From an archaeon (GTDB lineage Archaea > Thermoproteota > Nitrososphaeria > Nitrososphaerales > CADDZS01): a stretch of 15,479 nucleotides of DNA. The notes under the pieces are model-generated. The model did not search any database. It was not told the origin of the DNA and saw only the letters and a list, made by a program, of their open reading frames with translations. Location of the stretch: positions 1-15,479 of the forward strand of contig JAKAPU010000046.1 in assembly GCA_021806865.1 (NCBI GenBank), given 5' to 3'. Of this stretch, positions 1 to 7,018 are shown piece after piece (position 1 is the first letter of the stretch; each line of letters begins with the position of its first letter). Position numbers and translations under genes: made by a program.

Positions 1-350
1 GCGTTATTGGGGATAATCACGTGACAGGACTCGAACTTGAGAACGTCGTAGATGGGACTAGAAAGGCTGTACCCGCGGACGGGTTATTCATCGCAATCGG
101 GCATGAGCCGACAACTGTATTGTTCCGCGGGCAGCTCGAGACTGATCAGAAGGGGTACGTTGTAGTACACGATCACACTAAGACAAGTTTGGAAGGGGTT
201 TTCGCGGCGGGTGATGTAAAAGATCCTCGGTACAGGCAGGCAGTCACTGCCGCTGGTTCCGGTTGCGAAGCTTCTCTGGATGCAGAGAAATTCTTAGAAG
301 AACACAAGTCATCTCAGGGGCGATACGAAGTTGCCCATCAGACCCACTGA
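1..350 (+). CDS. trxB: Thioredoxin reductase-like flavoprotein, C-terminal part (5' end outside window)
   Basis: The reading frame is open from base 3 and enters from the left edge (VIGDNHVTGLELENV), so the GTG at 21 is internal and the true start lies upstream. The visible ~116 residues match the C-terminal FAD-domain end of thioredoxin reductases: a PADGLFIAIGHEPTT segment, a GVFAAGDV motif that contacts the FAD in this family, then YRQAVTAAGSGCEASLDAEKFL. The enzyme would pass electrons from NAD(P)H through FAD to a redox disulfide in thioredoxin or a similar protein in the cytoplasm. The CxxC active site and the NAD(P)H domain are outside the window, so partner and cofactor cannot be judged. 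About 200 bp separate it from the next gene, so it probably does not belong to the beta-oxidation operon. Confidence 0.85.
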   Translation, partial: VIGDNHVTGLELENVVDGTRKAVPADGLFIAIGHEPTTVLFRGQLETDQKGYVVVHDHTKTSLEGVFAAGDVKDPRYRQAVTAAGSGCEASLDAEKFLEEHKSSQGRYEVAHQTH

Positions 351-493
351 TCTGTAATCATGTTGAGCTGTTCGGCCAAGCATCATGATTAACAGCTGAA
401 CAAGGACTCACGTAGACCGTTGTATGAAGTGATCAGATTACATAAGATGATTTCACGTACTCATTTGATGTGCACTTGACATGAAAGACAACG

Positions 494-500
494 CTTAAAA
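494..500 (+). promoter_or_regulatory. Possible TATA box for the beta-oxidation operon
   Basis: CTTAAAA lies in the 208-bp gap between the reductase stop and the hydratase gene. With archaeal spacing (start site about 25 bp downstream), transcription would begin near 520-525, which favours the hydratase start at 559 over the upstream TTG at 517. The rest of 351-558 shows no gene or clear repeat. This is a motif match only. Confidence 0.3.
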
Positions 501-558
501 CTCATGTAAGTGGTTTTTGTATCTAGTTAGGAAAACTAACGGGATCGTCAGTTTTAGT

Positions 559-1344
559 TTGAGCAATGAATTCATAAAAGTCAAAAAGGAAGAAACTGCA
601 TTTATCATCACAATAGATAATCCTCCAGTTAACGCACTGAATTTGAAAATGCTTGAGGAAATCGAATCCGCAATCCATCAGGCAGATGATGATCAGGATA
701 CAAGAGGAATCGTAATTACCGGTGCAGGGAGTAATGCATTCTCAACAGGCGGAGACATAAAGATCATGCAGACAGTCAAACCAGAGGATGCAGAGAAGTT
801 CGTGACAGCCGGCCACAAAGCTTTCTCAACGGTTGAAAACTCTTCCAAGCCGGTGATAGCTGCAATAAACGGTCTTGCTCTTGGGGGTGGAAATGAACTT
901 GCAATGGCATGCGATCTTCGCTTCGCTTCTGACAGAGCGAGATTCGGTCAAACTGAAGTCACACTTGGTCTCATTCCAGCTTGGGGAGGAACCCAAAGAA
1001 TGAGTCGCCTAATCGGCAAGGCCAAGTCTAAAGAACTGATTTTCTCTGGTCAACTGATTAACGCTCAGGAAGCTCTGCGCATAGGATTGATAAACAAGAT
1101 TTTGCCTGATGGCGAAGAACTTCGAGCGGCAATGGACTACATAAGGATGCTTTCCACGAAGGTCTCTCCGCTTGCTCTTGCCCAAGCAAAGATCGCAATT
1201 AACAAGGGCCTGCAGAAAGCATCCTTGGATGAGGCTCTATCATACGAAGTGGAAGGAGTAAAAATCCTCGCCCAGAGCCAAGACCTTAGAGAAGGAATAC
1301 AAGCTTTTCTAGAAAAGCGCCCACCTAAATTCACTGGCAACTAG
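559..1344 (+). CDS. Enoyl-CoA hydratase (crotonase family)
   Basis: A 261-residue crotonase-fold enzyme that would hydrate trans-2-enoyl-CoA to 3-hydroxyacyl-CoA in beta-oxidation. The oxyanion-hole region (AFSTGGD) and both acid/base glutamates of the family are present: E113 in GGGNELAMACD and E133 in FGQTEVTLGLIPAWGGTQR. This indicates a true hydratase rather than another crotonase subtype. I place the start at TTG 559 (SNEFIKVKKEE), the usual N-terminus of the family. The frame is open back to TTG 517, but those 14 extra residues do not look conserved and precede the likely transcription start. It leads a co-directional run with acyl-CoA dehydrogenase and both ETF subunits, 14 bp before the dehydrogenase. 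Substrate chain length is not readable from the sequence. Confidence 0.9.
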   Translation: MSNEFIKVKKEETAFIITIDNPPVNALNLKMLEEIESAIHQADDDQDTRGIVITGAGSNAFSTGGDIKIMQTVKPEDAEKFVTAGHKAFSTVENSSKPVIAAINGLALGGGNELAMACDLRFASDRARFGQTEVTLGLIPAWGGTQRMSRLIGKAKSKELIFSGQLINAQEALRIGLINKILPDGEELRAAMDYIRMLSTKVSPLALAQAKIAINKGLQKASLDEALSYEVEGVKILAQSQDLREGIQAFLEKRPPKFTGN

Positions 1345-1358
1345 TCGGTGATTGTCTC

Positions 1359-2579
1359 TTGGCAGTCGGCGAACGTTTGACTGGCACAGACACAATCTAC
1401 GACTACGTACTACCTCCAAAATATGAGCTCTTCCGCAGTGCAATGCGCGAATTTCTGCAGACAGAGATTGCGGACACCGTGGAATACTACGACAAGTCAG
1501 AAGAGTTCCCAGAGGCTAATGTGAAGAAACTAGCCGAACACGGATACATGGGGATACCGATACCAGCAAAATATGGCGGCGCAGAGCTTGGAGAGTTTGG
1601 ATACGGCCTTGCTGTGCAAGAAGTCGGAAAGATCTGCTCTGCACACGGGACGATTATGGGGGCACACACCGGACTCTGCGCAGTTCCAATTTGGCTTTTT
1701 GGGAATGAGGAACAGAGAAGAACATACTTGCCAGACCTGGCGTCAGGTAAGAAACTTGGTGCCTTTGCCCTAACCGAGCCTGGTGCGGGAAGCGATGCTG
1801 CAAAAATAACCACTACGGCAACAAAGAGCGGAGATCATTTTCTGCTTAACGGCACAAAACAATTCATCTCAAATGGCAATCGAGCAGACACAATGGTCGC
1901 TTTCGCAGCCAATGATATTTCTCTTGGTGCTTTCGGGGGAATCACAGCATTCATTGTCGAGCGTTCTTTTGGTGGGATAAGGACAGCCAAAGTCGAAAAG
2001 AAGATGGGAATAAGGGCCTCATCCACTGCGCAGATTTTGTTCGAAGATTGTCCGGTACCAAAGGAAAATGTGCTCGGCACTTTTGGGGCTGGATTTTTGG
2101 TCGCGTTGACGACTCTTGATGGAGGGAGAGCTTCCTTGTCGGCTGGCGCTGTGGGAGGATGCGAGATGGCGCTGGAAATGATGGTTGAATACACAAGAGA
2201 GCATCCAGGCCAAGGCGCAAAGGAATCAGTCCAGTGGATGATAGCCGACACTGCAATAGACGCACATACAGCACGTCTAACAAGTTATGAAACGTTAGAA
2301 GAAGTCGGAAGATACTTCGAACTTCTAGCAAGAGGCGAAAAGATTCCCCGCCATGAAAGAGAGACAATTTCAAGACACACTGCAATTGCAAAGGCCTTCT
2401 GTTCGGAAGCTGCGTCTAGATCCTTGGAACGCGCTGTCCAGGTTCTGGGCTCGGAGGGGTATGAAGAGGGAGTCGGACTTGAACGAGGTTACAGGGACTC
2501 TGTTATTGCAGAAATCTATGAAGGAACTAACGACATCCAAAGGCTAGTAATTGCCAGAGACTTGCTGGGATACAGCTAA
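1359..2579 (+). CDS. Acyl-CoA dehydrogenase (FAD-dependent)
   Basis: A 406-residue acyl-CoA dehydrogenase oxidising acyl-CoA to 2-enoyl-CoA and passing electrons to ETF. The FAD/substrate signature GAFALTEPGAGSDAA lies at 134-148. The C-terminal IYEGTNDIQR motif contains E388, the catalytic base position of short- and medium-chain enzymes. An N-terminal helical domain (YELFRSAMREFLQTEI) and the middle beta domain (LNGTKQFISNG) are in the expected order, at about the family length. The TTG start is supported by GGTGAT about 6 nt upstream, within the short gap after the hydratase. It sits between hydratase and etfB, consistent with one operon that forms the first two beta-oxidation steps and their electron acceptor. 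Acyl specificity cannot be assigned; branched or short-chain substrates are equally possible. Confidence 0.93.
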   Translation: MAVGERLTGTDTIYDYVLPPKYELFRSAMREFLQTEIADTVEYYDKSEEFPEANVKKLAEHGYMGIPIPAKYGGAELGEFGYGLAVQEVGKICSAHGTIMGAHTGLCAVPIWLFGNEEQRRTYLPDLASGKKLGAFALTEPGAGSDAAKITTTATKSGDHFLLNGTKQFISNGNRADTMVAFAANDISLGAFGGITAFIVERSFGGIRTAKVEKKMGIRASSTAQILFEDCPVPKENVLGTFGAGFLVALTTLDGGRASLSAGAVGGCEMALEMMVEYTREHPGQGAKESVQWMIADTAIDAHTARLTSYETLEEVGRYFELLARGEKIPRHERETISRHTAIAKAFCSEAASRSLERAVQVLGSEGYEEGVGLERGYRDSVIAEIYEGTNDIQRLVIARDLLGYS

Positions 2580-2598
2580 AGGTATCGTGGATTAAAGA

Positions 2599-3225
2599 AT
2601 GAGTCAAACTAAAGTACTCGTATACGTTCAAGCCGTGCCGATTGGGATACCAACTTCTGCAAAGCGCCTCCAGGATATTTCTGATGGAAAGTTTAGGATA
2701 TCACATTCGAGTAAAGCAGCTCTGGCTCTTGCCACTTCCCTCGGTGCAAAGGAAATTGTCGCGACTGGATACGGTCCAGTCTTATCCGAAGCAGTCGCAA
2801 GAGGAGCCTCTAGTTCTGTCCCTCTTCCTCTCTTCGACGATCCTCTCAAACAGGCACAGAGCTTCCCAGATGACACATTCTCACAGATTGTGATTGGAGA
2901 AAACGACGATTGGCTCTTCTCGGGTGCTTCACTCGCAGGTATTTTAGCGAGGTCGCGTCGATTGAAGATTGTTCTCTATGATTCAGGCCATCAACAGCAA
3001 TTCAGTGAAGGTTCGGTTATAGTGGTCCGCGACGAAGGTGAGAGTACGCCGAGCATTGACATCAGAAGGATAAAAGATGCCGTAACTGCAAGCGCCGGTC
3101 CAAACCAAGTATACGGGCGCATTGTGTTCTCAAAGTTAGAAGAAGCAAAGACCGAACTAGTTGTGGGAAGCCCACGAGAAATCTCTTCTGCAGTTAAGCG
3201 AAAACTGCGACGATTGGTTGCGTGA
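2599..3225 (+). CDS. etfB: Divergent electron-transfer flavoprotein, beta-subunit-like
   Basis: A 208-residue protein beginning KVLVYVQAVPIGIPTS, which matches the ETF-beta N-terminus, followed by a Rossmann-like ETF domain (SSKAALALATSLGAKEIVATGYGP). It is shorter than typical ETF-beta (about 250 residues or more). Where canonical subunits carry the GxQxxDGDTxQVGPxxAExL nucleotide-binding loop, this one has GENDDWLFSGASLAGILA at about 98-115, so the nucleotide-contacting residues are largely replaced. The assignment rests on the N-terminus, on order and spacing (20 bp after acyl-CoA dehydrogenase, 4 bp before etfA), and on the partner gene. Inferred role: accepts electrons from the adjacent dehydrogenase. 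Cofactor content is doubtful. Confidence 0.72.
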   Translation: MSQTKVLVYVQAVPIGIPTSAKRLQDISDGKFRISHSSKAALALATSLGAKEIVATGYGPVLSEAVARGASSSVPLPLFDDPLKQAQSFPDDTFSQIVIGENDDWLFSGASLAGILARSRRLKIVLYDSGHQQQFSEGSVIVVRDEGESTPSIDIRRIKDAVTASAGPNQVYGRIVFSKLEEAKTELVVGSPREISSAVKRKLRRLVA

Positions 3226-3229
3226 TAGG

Positions 3230-4063
3230 ATGATTCTAGTCTTTTGCGAATTCGGCGGTCAAAAACTGCTTGGAAAAGCTAGAGAGCTGGCTGATATGTC
3301 TGGCAGTCGAGTTCTCGCACTAACAAGAGAAAACGGCTTGGACACACAGAGCTTGATTTCGCTTGGAGCAGATGAGGTGCTGACTTGTTCTGCTGACCGA
3401 ACACAAGAATGGGTTGATGTGATTTCGGACTTGGTTCGCAAGAGTCGTGGTCTGCGCATCACTATGTTTGCTTCTAACAGAATCTGTGACTCAATAATGT
3501 CCGGGGTTTATGCAGAATGCGCAGACAATATTGGAACTTACTTTGATGGAATCGACCGTATAGAAGGAGATTCTCTTTCGAAGTCATTTCCAGAATTTGG
3601 AGTGCGAGCGAACGATCAGTTAAGTGAAGAGAAGGTTGCGCTTGTCTCCGTCAAACTCTCCTCAGTGCCAGAACCATTTGAGGAAGGCTCTAGGTACGGG
3701 AAGGTTACCAAAATTCCATTCACGACGGCTCCTAAAGACGATGTGAGATTGAGTACGATCAGTGACTGCCGAGGAGTTTCAAGTATTCTCACTATTTTGC
3801 TAGGATCGAATGATCCCAAACTCCTTGATCTTTGCGACAAGGTGGCTCAAAAGTACTTTGCAATAGTGAAGGAGGTGTCTGGAAGAGTGCAGGTAGTGTA
3901 TGGACCTTGCCTTGCAGTGGAAGTAAAGTCCAAACTCGGACAGCTGCCGAATTTCAAGGGGCCCTTGATCTCAATCAATTCAGCGAGAGCACCAGTAACT
4001 TCGGTGTCGGATCTTGCTGGTATCTCAGAAGACATTGAAGGAGTCTTAGAGGGACTCCTATAA
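3230..4063 (+). CDS. etfA: Divergent electron-transfer flavoprotein, alpha-subunit-like
   Basis: A 277-residue protein starting MILVFCEFGGQKLLGKARELAD, closely matching the ETF-alpha N-terminus. The start is ATG 3230, 4 bp after the etfB stop; an earlier in-frame start inside etfB was rejected. The usual ISLGADEV segment follows. The C-terminal third, which in canonical ETF-alpha holds the FAD-binding QxGxTGxxVxPxLYxAxGISGAxQH region, is shortened and lacks those residues. VVYGPCLAVEVKSKLGQLPN occupies the place, followed by SINSARAPVTSVSDLAGISED, which still resembles the INxDPxAPIFxVADxGIVGD end. It forms the probable heterodimer partner of the preceding gene. The stop is 10 bp before the left attachment site of the mobile element. 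Whether it still binds FAD is uncertain. Confidence 0.72.
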   Translation: MILVFCEFGGQKLLGKARELADMSGSRVLALTRENGLDTQSLISLGADEVLTCSADRTQEWVDVISDLVRKSRGLRITMFASNRICDSIMSGVYAECADNIGTYFDGIDRIEGDSLSKSFPEFGVRANDQLSEEKVALVSVKLSSVPEPFEEGSRYGKVTKIPFTTAPKDDVRLSTISDCRGVSSILTILLGSNDPKLLDLCDKVAQKYFAIVKEVSGRVQVVYGPCLAVEVKSKLGQLPNFKGPLISINSARAPVTSVSDLAGISEDIEGVLEGLL

Positions 4064-4073
4064 TCACTGATAG

Positions 4074-4089
4074 TCGTAGAATCCTTTCT
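4074..4089. repeat. attL: left attachment-site direct repeat
   Basis: TCGTAGAATCCTTTCT, identical to 9921-9936; extending 3 bases to the left (TAG versus TAA) adds one mismatch. On the minus strand it reads AAAGGATTCTACGA, coding KGFYD, and continues TAT CAG TGA, i.e. the discarded original 3' end (KGFYDYQ stop) of the dehydrogenase gene now located at 9914-10777. On the element side the core extends into a 5-bp inverted repeat, GTAGA (4076-4080) and TCTAC (4089-4093) around 8 bp, the sort of paired arm a tyrosine recombinase binds. Confidence 0.9.
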
Positions 4090-4403
4090 CTACCTTAACA
4101 AAAGAAGCATAAAACTTGTGTAAATTTGTAGATTGCCTAATAGGGCAAAGGATTTCTCATTTCAATTACCCTATTCTGATAGCTGATTTTAGCACGATTC
4201 CCTCATTTAACTCTTTTGAAAACGCGTTGTGTAAGCTGCCTTGAAGCTCAGCTTTCAACCTGCAAATTAGCTGTTCATTTACAATGAGTCTATCCCGTTA
4301 ACACGTGATTTTCTCATAAAACAGCTCAAATTTGACTCATGCGAAGAGCCGTCTCTCTCCTAGCTTATTTCGCCCAGTTGCTGTAAGCTTAGAGTGTTCA
4401 ATC
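4090..4403. other. Non-coding left end of the element
   Basis: No credible gene on either strand. It is AT-rich, with short symmetric pieces only: AATAGGG/CCCTATT arms about 22 bp apart (about 4138-4175) and AAGCTCAGCTT near 4244. The position between attL and the terminal hairpin of the cargo operon would suit a replication origin or integrase accessory sites, but I see no convincing iteron set. Confidence 0.4.
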
Positions 4404-4434
4404 AGTCTATGAGAGTGAAAAACTCTCATAGACT
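4404..4434 (-). terminator. 13-bp perfect hairpin after the cargo operon
   Basis: AGTCTATGAGAGT (4404-4416) and its exact complement (4422-4434) are separated by GAAAA. It begins 15 nt beyond the stop of the last cargo gene (4449). There is no following U-run on the minus transcript, so it is not a standard intrinsic terminator; it could be a 3'-end RNA structure, a protein-binding site or part of an origin. Confidence 0.5.
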
Positions 4435-4448
4435 CAACATGAGGAAAG

Positions 4449-4877
4449 CTAACTACTTTCTTTATGTTTGACGCGATTGAACAATCTCTCATCTTTCGAT
4501 AGCTTGTAGGTAAATTCCCCTACTCGAACTTCACCTTTAGCTTTTAGCAGATCTCGAAACGCCTTGCTTTCCTCACTAACATGACCCTCACGATCACCAA
4601 CGAAAGCCCATGAGAAAGAATCGTCCTTCTCTCTCCACTCGAGTGCCGGCACTTTGACGCTCTCAGTTATCACTTTTTGAGTGATAACAGCTTGTTCTGC
4701 ATTTGCCTTCTTTCCCATAATGTATAGTGGTGCTGTGATTACGGACTTTGTTAGAAGATCTGTAGTCGTCCGGTCTGCAATGCGCAATACTTGAAATCCT
4801 TCTTTGAGAAGCTTGTTTACGTCATCGACCGAGCTAGCCTCTCGAAGCTCGTTTAGTCCTTCGTAGTAGCCTTCCAT
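4449..4877 (-). CDS. Hypothetical 142-residue protein, last gene of the element operon
   Basis: I do not recognise a named family. The start is ATG 4877, 13 bp after the NTPase-gene stop, with AAAGGTGA about 5 nt upstream; an in-frame ATG at 4970 lies inside the preceding gene and is rejected. The N-terminal half (SSVDDVNKLLKEGFQVLRIA, then APLYIMGKKA) has the pattern of a small alpha/beta domain seen in phage and plasmid proteins, where VNxxLxxGWxLL is followed by a short loop and YxLGR; this is a pattern resemblance only. The C-terminal half is charged (KDERLFNRVKHKESS). No signal peptide or membrane segment. Position suggests a role coupled to replication or maintenance of the element, but nothing in the sequence fixes it. 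Confidence 0.75.
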   Translation of the reverse strand: MEGYYEGLNELREASSVDDVNKLLKEGFQVLRIADRTTTDLLTKSVITAPLYIMGKKANAEQAVITQKVITESVKVPALEWREKDDSFSWAFVGDREGHVSEESKAFRDLLKAKGEVRVGEFTYKLSKDERLFNRVKHKESS

Positions 4878-4890
4878 TTTATTCACCTTT

Positions 4891-6405
4891 CTATGACGCG
4901 GCGTTGGGATCCTTGCCGCCGTGAGCAAGCCTGATGTGTTCGTTGAAAGCATGACCATAATCAGTATCACAGGCCTTGCAATAGCCGTTAGTTTGTTGAT
5001 CGACTTTCTCCTTGAATGAGGAATCCTTCTCTTTTTGGTTCTGATAAGAGATACCTTCTACCGTGCGTGAAAGTGTCATTTTTGACACATTCACGCATGC
5101 GTAAGAGATACCTTCCACCGAAGCCAAAATAGGCAATTCTATTGGGCTATCAACCTTCGCGTATCGCACTTTCAATCCTTTGAAGGCATCATCAAACCAC
5201 TGTCGAAAGTTGAAACTTGCCAGCTCGAATTGAGCGTCCGTAATCTTCAATGGATTGCACGAATAGAGACTCACCTCAACGTTATTCTCGTTCTTTTCTT
5301 TGTCTTTATTGATGAAACCGCGATCGGCTAGGTAATCAGCATATTTGTAAATTGTAGACTTTGGCAACTTGAGCTCGCGTTGGATTTCTCGGATTGTGCA
5401 TTTCTTGTATTCCTCTTCATTCGATATTGAATTGACTCCAACTTGATGAGAGAGAAAATCAAGAATTGCGGAAGCCGTAGCCGGAATCAGTCTGAAGAAA
5501 GAAACACCTGCAAGATACAACGCATCATAGAAATCCTCCAACGTCGCGATTACTACCCTGGAGGTCTGTTTGATAGGTGTTGAAATTTCGACTTCGTATA
5601 GTCCTCGATAACAGACTGATTTCACGAGGGCTATAGCTTCTATGAGCTTGAGAAATTGCGGTAGTTTCGATCTAATGTCCAAGTCATCAGGCAGCTTCAC
5701 CTGAATCTCATCGGCATAAGGGACTAGGACTTGATCGATGTTCTTTGGTCTAGCCTCGTCTAATCTCCTTAAGGTGTCTGAAATGAGCCTGAATTTTGTC
5801 AAAGAAGGTAGTTTGAAGGTTGAAGCTTGCATAGCTTGGAGCTTCTTGATTCGTGCTGTCTGTTGTGGAGATTCGTCAACAGTTCTTTGAACCACTCTGC
5901 GCAATAATTCGGGGTCAACATTCGGATCCGTTGAAGTCGTAACAAATACAGGCATGCCTTCAGCTTCAAGAATTGTAGTTTCCATCTTGCTAGAGCCTTC
6001 AGGCTTTTCGACTACCATGAGACCTAGCTTTCCCTCAGAGAGAAGAGGTCTCACGCTCGTTGGCTCATTTCCTACCGATTGAGAAAGTAGTAAGATTTTC
6101 CCGTCCATGCCTCCCTTGTATCGTTCGAGAGCTGCACCCGTGAATCTTACAACATCGATCACGTCCTCTTTTCGATGTTCGCGAAATGGCTTCAGAACGT
6201 TTTCAACGAGTGTAGTTTTTCCAGCGCCTGAGAGATTGATTACTGCCTCATGTAATCGCTGTTCGCGTCTCATGTCCTTAGTTGTGAGAATGAAAAAGGT
6301 CGTGCCGATGTTAGTTTCTTCACCTACTATTCCCCCGTCCAGCTGATATTGCCTGATGATTTCTCGAACAAAAGGAGAAACAGAAATTGGAATAGGTTGG
6401 CTCAT
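4891..6405 (-). CDS. P-loop NTPase with winged-helix and C2H2 zinc finger; probable element replication/helicase-like protein
   Basis: 504 residues from ATG 6405, preceded by GAGAGGAA about 8 nt upstream and 1 bp after the stop of the preceding gene. The open frame extends to 6513, but that would overlap the upstream gene by about 100 bp. Domains in order: a Walker A-like NLSGAGKTT (57-65), with N where A/G is usual. A Walker-B-position strand KILLLSQS (103-110) lacks the expected acidic residue. Next come SEGKLGLMVVEK (123-134), a sensor-1-like PVFVTTST (152-159), and ELLRRVVQRTVDES (166-179) with possible arginine fingers. This order resembles AAA+/superfamily-3 helicases attached to primases in mobile elements. 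A winged-helix segment lies at 336-370 (CTIREIQRELKLPKSTIYKY) and a C2H2 finger at C476, C479, H490, H495. It likely binds and remodels DNA at the element origin; a partner primase is not visible. Confidence 0.72.
   Translation of the reverse strand: MSQPIPISVSPFVREIIRQYQLDGGIVGEETNIGTTFFILTTKDMRREQRLHEAVINLSGAGKTTLVENVLKPFREHRKEDVIDVVRFTGAALERYKGGMDGKILLLSQSVGNEPTSVRPLLSEGKLGLMVVEKPEGSSKMETTILEAEGMPVFVTTSTDPNVDPELLRRVVQRTVDESPQQTARIKKLQAMQASTFKLPSLTKFRLISDTLRRLDEARPKNIDQVLVPYADEIQVKLPDDLDIRSKLPQFLKLIEAIALVKSVCYRGLYEVEISTPIKQTSRVVIATLEDFYDALYLAGVSFFRLIPATASAILDFLSHQVGVNSISNEEEYKKCTIREIQRELKLPKSTIYKYADYLADRGFINKDKEKNENNVEVSLYSCNPLKITDAQFELASFNFRQWFDDAFKGLKVRYAKVDSPIELPILASVEGISYACVNVSKMTLSRTVEGISYQNQKEKDSSFKEKVDQQTNGYCKACDTDYGHAFNEHIRLAHGGKDPNAAS
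5045..5120. repeat. 19-bp direct repeats flanking an imperfect hairpin inside the NTPase gene
   Basis: TAAGAGATACCTTCTACCG (5045-5063) recurs with one mismatch at 5102-5120, exactly 57 bp (19 codons) apart, so VEGISY occurs twice in the protein (430-435 and 449-454). Between them lies a stem of 15-nt arms with one mismatch (5064-5078 with 5083-5097) around a TTTT loop. The reading frame is kept. Confidence 0.85.
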
Positions 6406-6406
6406 G

Positions 6407-6658
6407 TCAATCATTCCTCTCATATAGTCCGAGACAATCGCAATCGCGCAAACTTGCACATTGATCAAGTGTGCATTCTTTGACTGATCGACCCTTTCCC
6501 TTCTTGTGCCCATTTCTGACTTGAGCTAAGTGAATTGCTAGCTCAGAGATGTTTTCAAAGCGCCTGTTATGACATGAGCAACAAAGACCTGCTAGTTTCT
6601 CAGCTAATGAGGAAATGCCAGCTAAACGTTGATATTGAAGAGTCTCGTTACTTTGCAT
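6407..6658 (-). CDS. Small Cys/His-rich putative zinc-binding protein
   Basis: 83 residues from ATG 6658, preceded by GGAGG 9 nt upstream, which decides the start over an in-frame ATG at 6751 that would extend it through the upstream gene. C26, C29, H43 and H51 form a C2H2-like pattern. A second cluster, C62, C67, C73 and C75, follows near the C-terminus, so two metal sites are possible. A basic stretch (HKKGKGR) lies between them. It overlaps the upstream 59-residue gene by 11 bp and its stop is 1 bp before the NTPase start, so translation is probably coupled. A DNA- or RNA-binding accessory of the replication protein is a reasonable inference. I recognise no named family. Confidence 0.75.
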   Translation of the reverse strand: MQSNETLQYQRLAGISSLAEKLAGLCCSCHNRRFENISELAIHLAQVRNGHKKGKGRSVKECTLDQCASLRDCDCLGLYERND

Positions 6659-6827
6659 CACTCGAAACCTCCATAGCTGAGGGAGCTTTTGAGTAGTCGC
6701 CGCTAGACTGAGCTGCAATCTCAGTCTGGCTTTCTTCTTTCTGACCTTCAAGTTTCGCGAGTAAGAGGGTTAGACGAGCCTTTCCCTCTTCGCATTCTTT
6801 CAGAATGACATCTTCAGAACTGATCAA
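6648..6827 (-). CDS. Putative 59-residue acidic protein (TTG start)
   Basis: A short frame that fills the gap between the zinc-ribbon gene and the Cys/His gene. TTG 6827 overlaps the TGA of the upstream gene (shared TTGA) and GAGGTC lies 8 nt upstream. The stop overlaps the next gene's start region by 11 bp. The protein starts ISSEDVILKECEEGKARLTL, has a helical, possibly coiled-coil middle (LTLLLAKLEGQKEE), and a Ser/Ala-rich tail with no known motif. No ATG is available except one 9 codons from the end. Support is purely positional: perfect tiling of the operon with a well-placed Shine-Dalgarno. It could instead be an untranslated spacer. Confidence 0.5.
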   Translation of the reverse strand: MISSEDVILKECEEGKARLTLLLAKLEGQKEESQTEIAAQSSGDYSKAPSAMEVSSDAK

Positions 6828-7015
6828 GCTGTTATGACCTCGATTAGTTCACCTACGCGGAAGGACTTGCCGCAGCTTCTACATCGAACTTGTTTGAGAA
6901 GCGTCTTTGCTCGTTTCTTGTCGCCTTCGATACCGTATGGACAGCCTAGTGCTGTCCAAGACTTTGTAACACTAACATCCGAGCTATTGCACTTTGGGCA
7001 GATCGTACGACTCAC
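6824..7015 (-). CDS. Small zinc-ribbon protein
   Basis: 63 residues with a classic four-cysteine zinc ribbon: C6PKC9 near the N-terminus and C45RSC48 followed by GKSFRVGEL. The intervening loop (KSWTALGCPYGIEGDKKRAK) is basic and carries an extra Cys at 25. The only suitable start is GTG 7015, 3 bp after the stop of the ribbon-helix-helix gene, so it is probably translationally coupled. Such ribbons occur in transcription factors and in nucleic-acid-binding accessory proteins of archaeal plasmids and viruses; here it may act as a small DNA-binding protein. Its exact target is not determinable. Confidence 0.8.
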   Translation of the reverse strand: MSRTICPKCNSSDVSVTKSWTALGCPYGIEGDKKRAKTLLKQVRCRSCGKSFRVGELIEVITA

Positions 7016-7018
7016 CCC

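Noticed and set aside
517..558. Hydratase start at TTG 517
   Set aside because: The extra 14 residues do not match the family and the codon is likely upstream of the transcription start; TTG 559 gives a typical N-terminus. Not excluded outright.
559..1344. Assignment of the hydratase to the thaumarchaeal 3-hydroxypropionate/4-hydroxybutyrate carbon-fixation cycle
   Set aside because: Its neighbours (acyl-CoA dehydrogenase and ETF) point to beta-oxidation, and no other cycle genes are present in the window.
3161..3229. EtfA start inside etfB
   Set aside because: ETF-alpha proteins begin MILV...; ATG 3230 gives exactly that N-terminus.
4878..4970. Longer version of the 142-residue protein starting at 4970
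   Set aside because: It lies inside the zinc-finger-coding end of the NTPase gene; ATG 4877 has its own Shine-Dalgarno.
6406..6513. N-terminal extension of the NTPase gene to a start at 6513
   Set aside because: It would overlap the Cys/His gene by about 100 bp; ATG 6405 has a good Shine-Dalgarno and sits 1 bp after that gene's stop.
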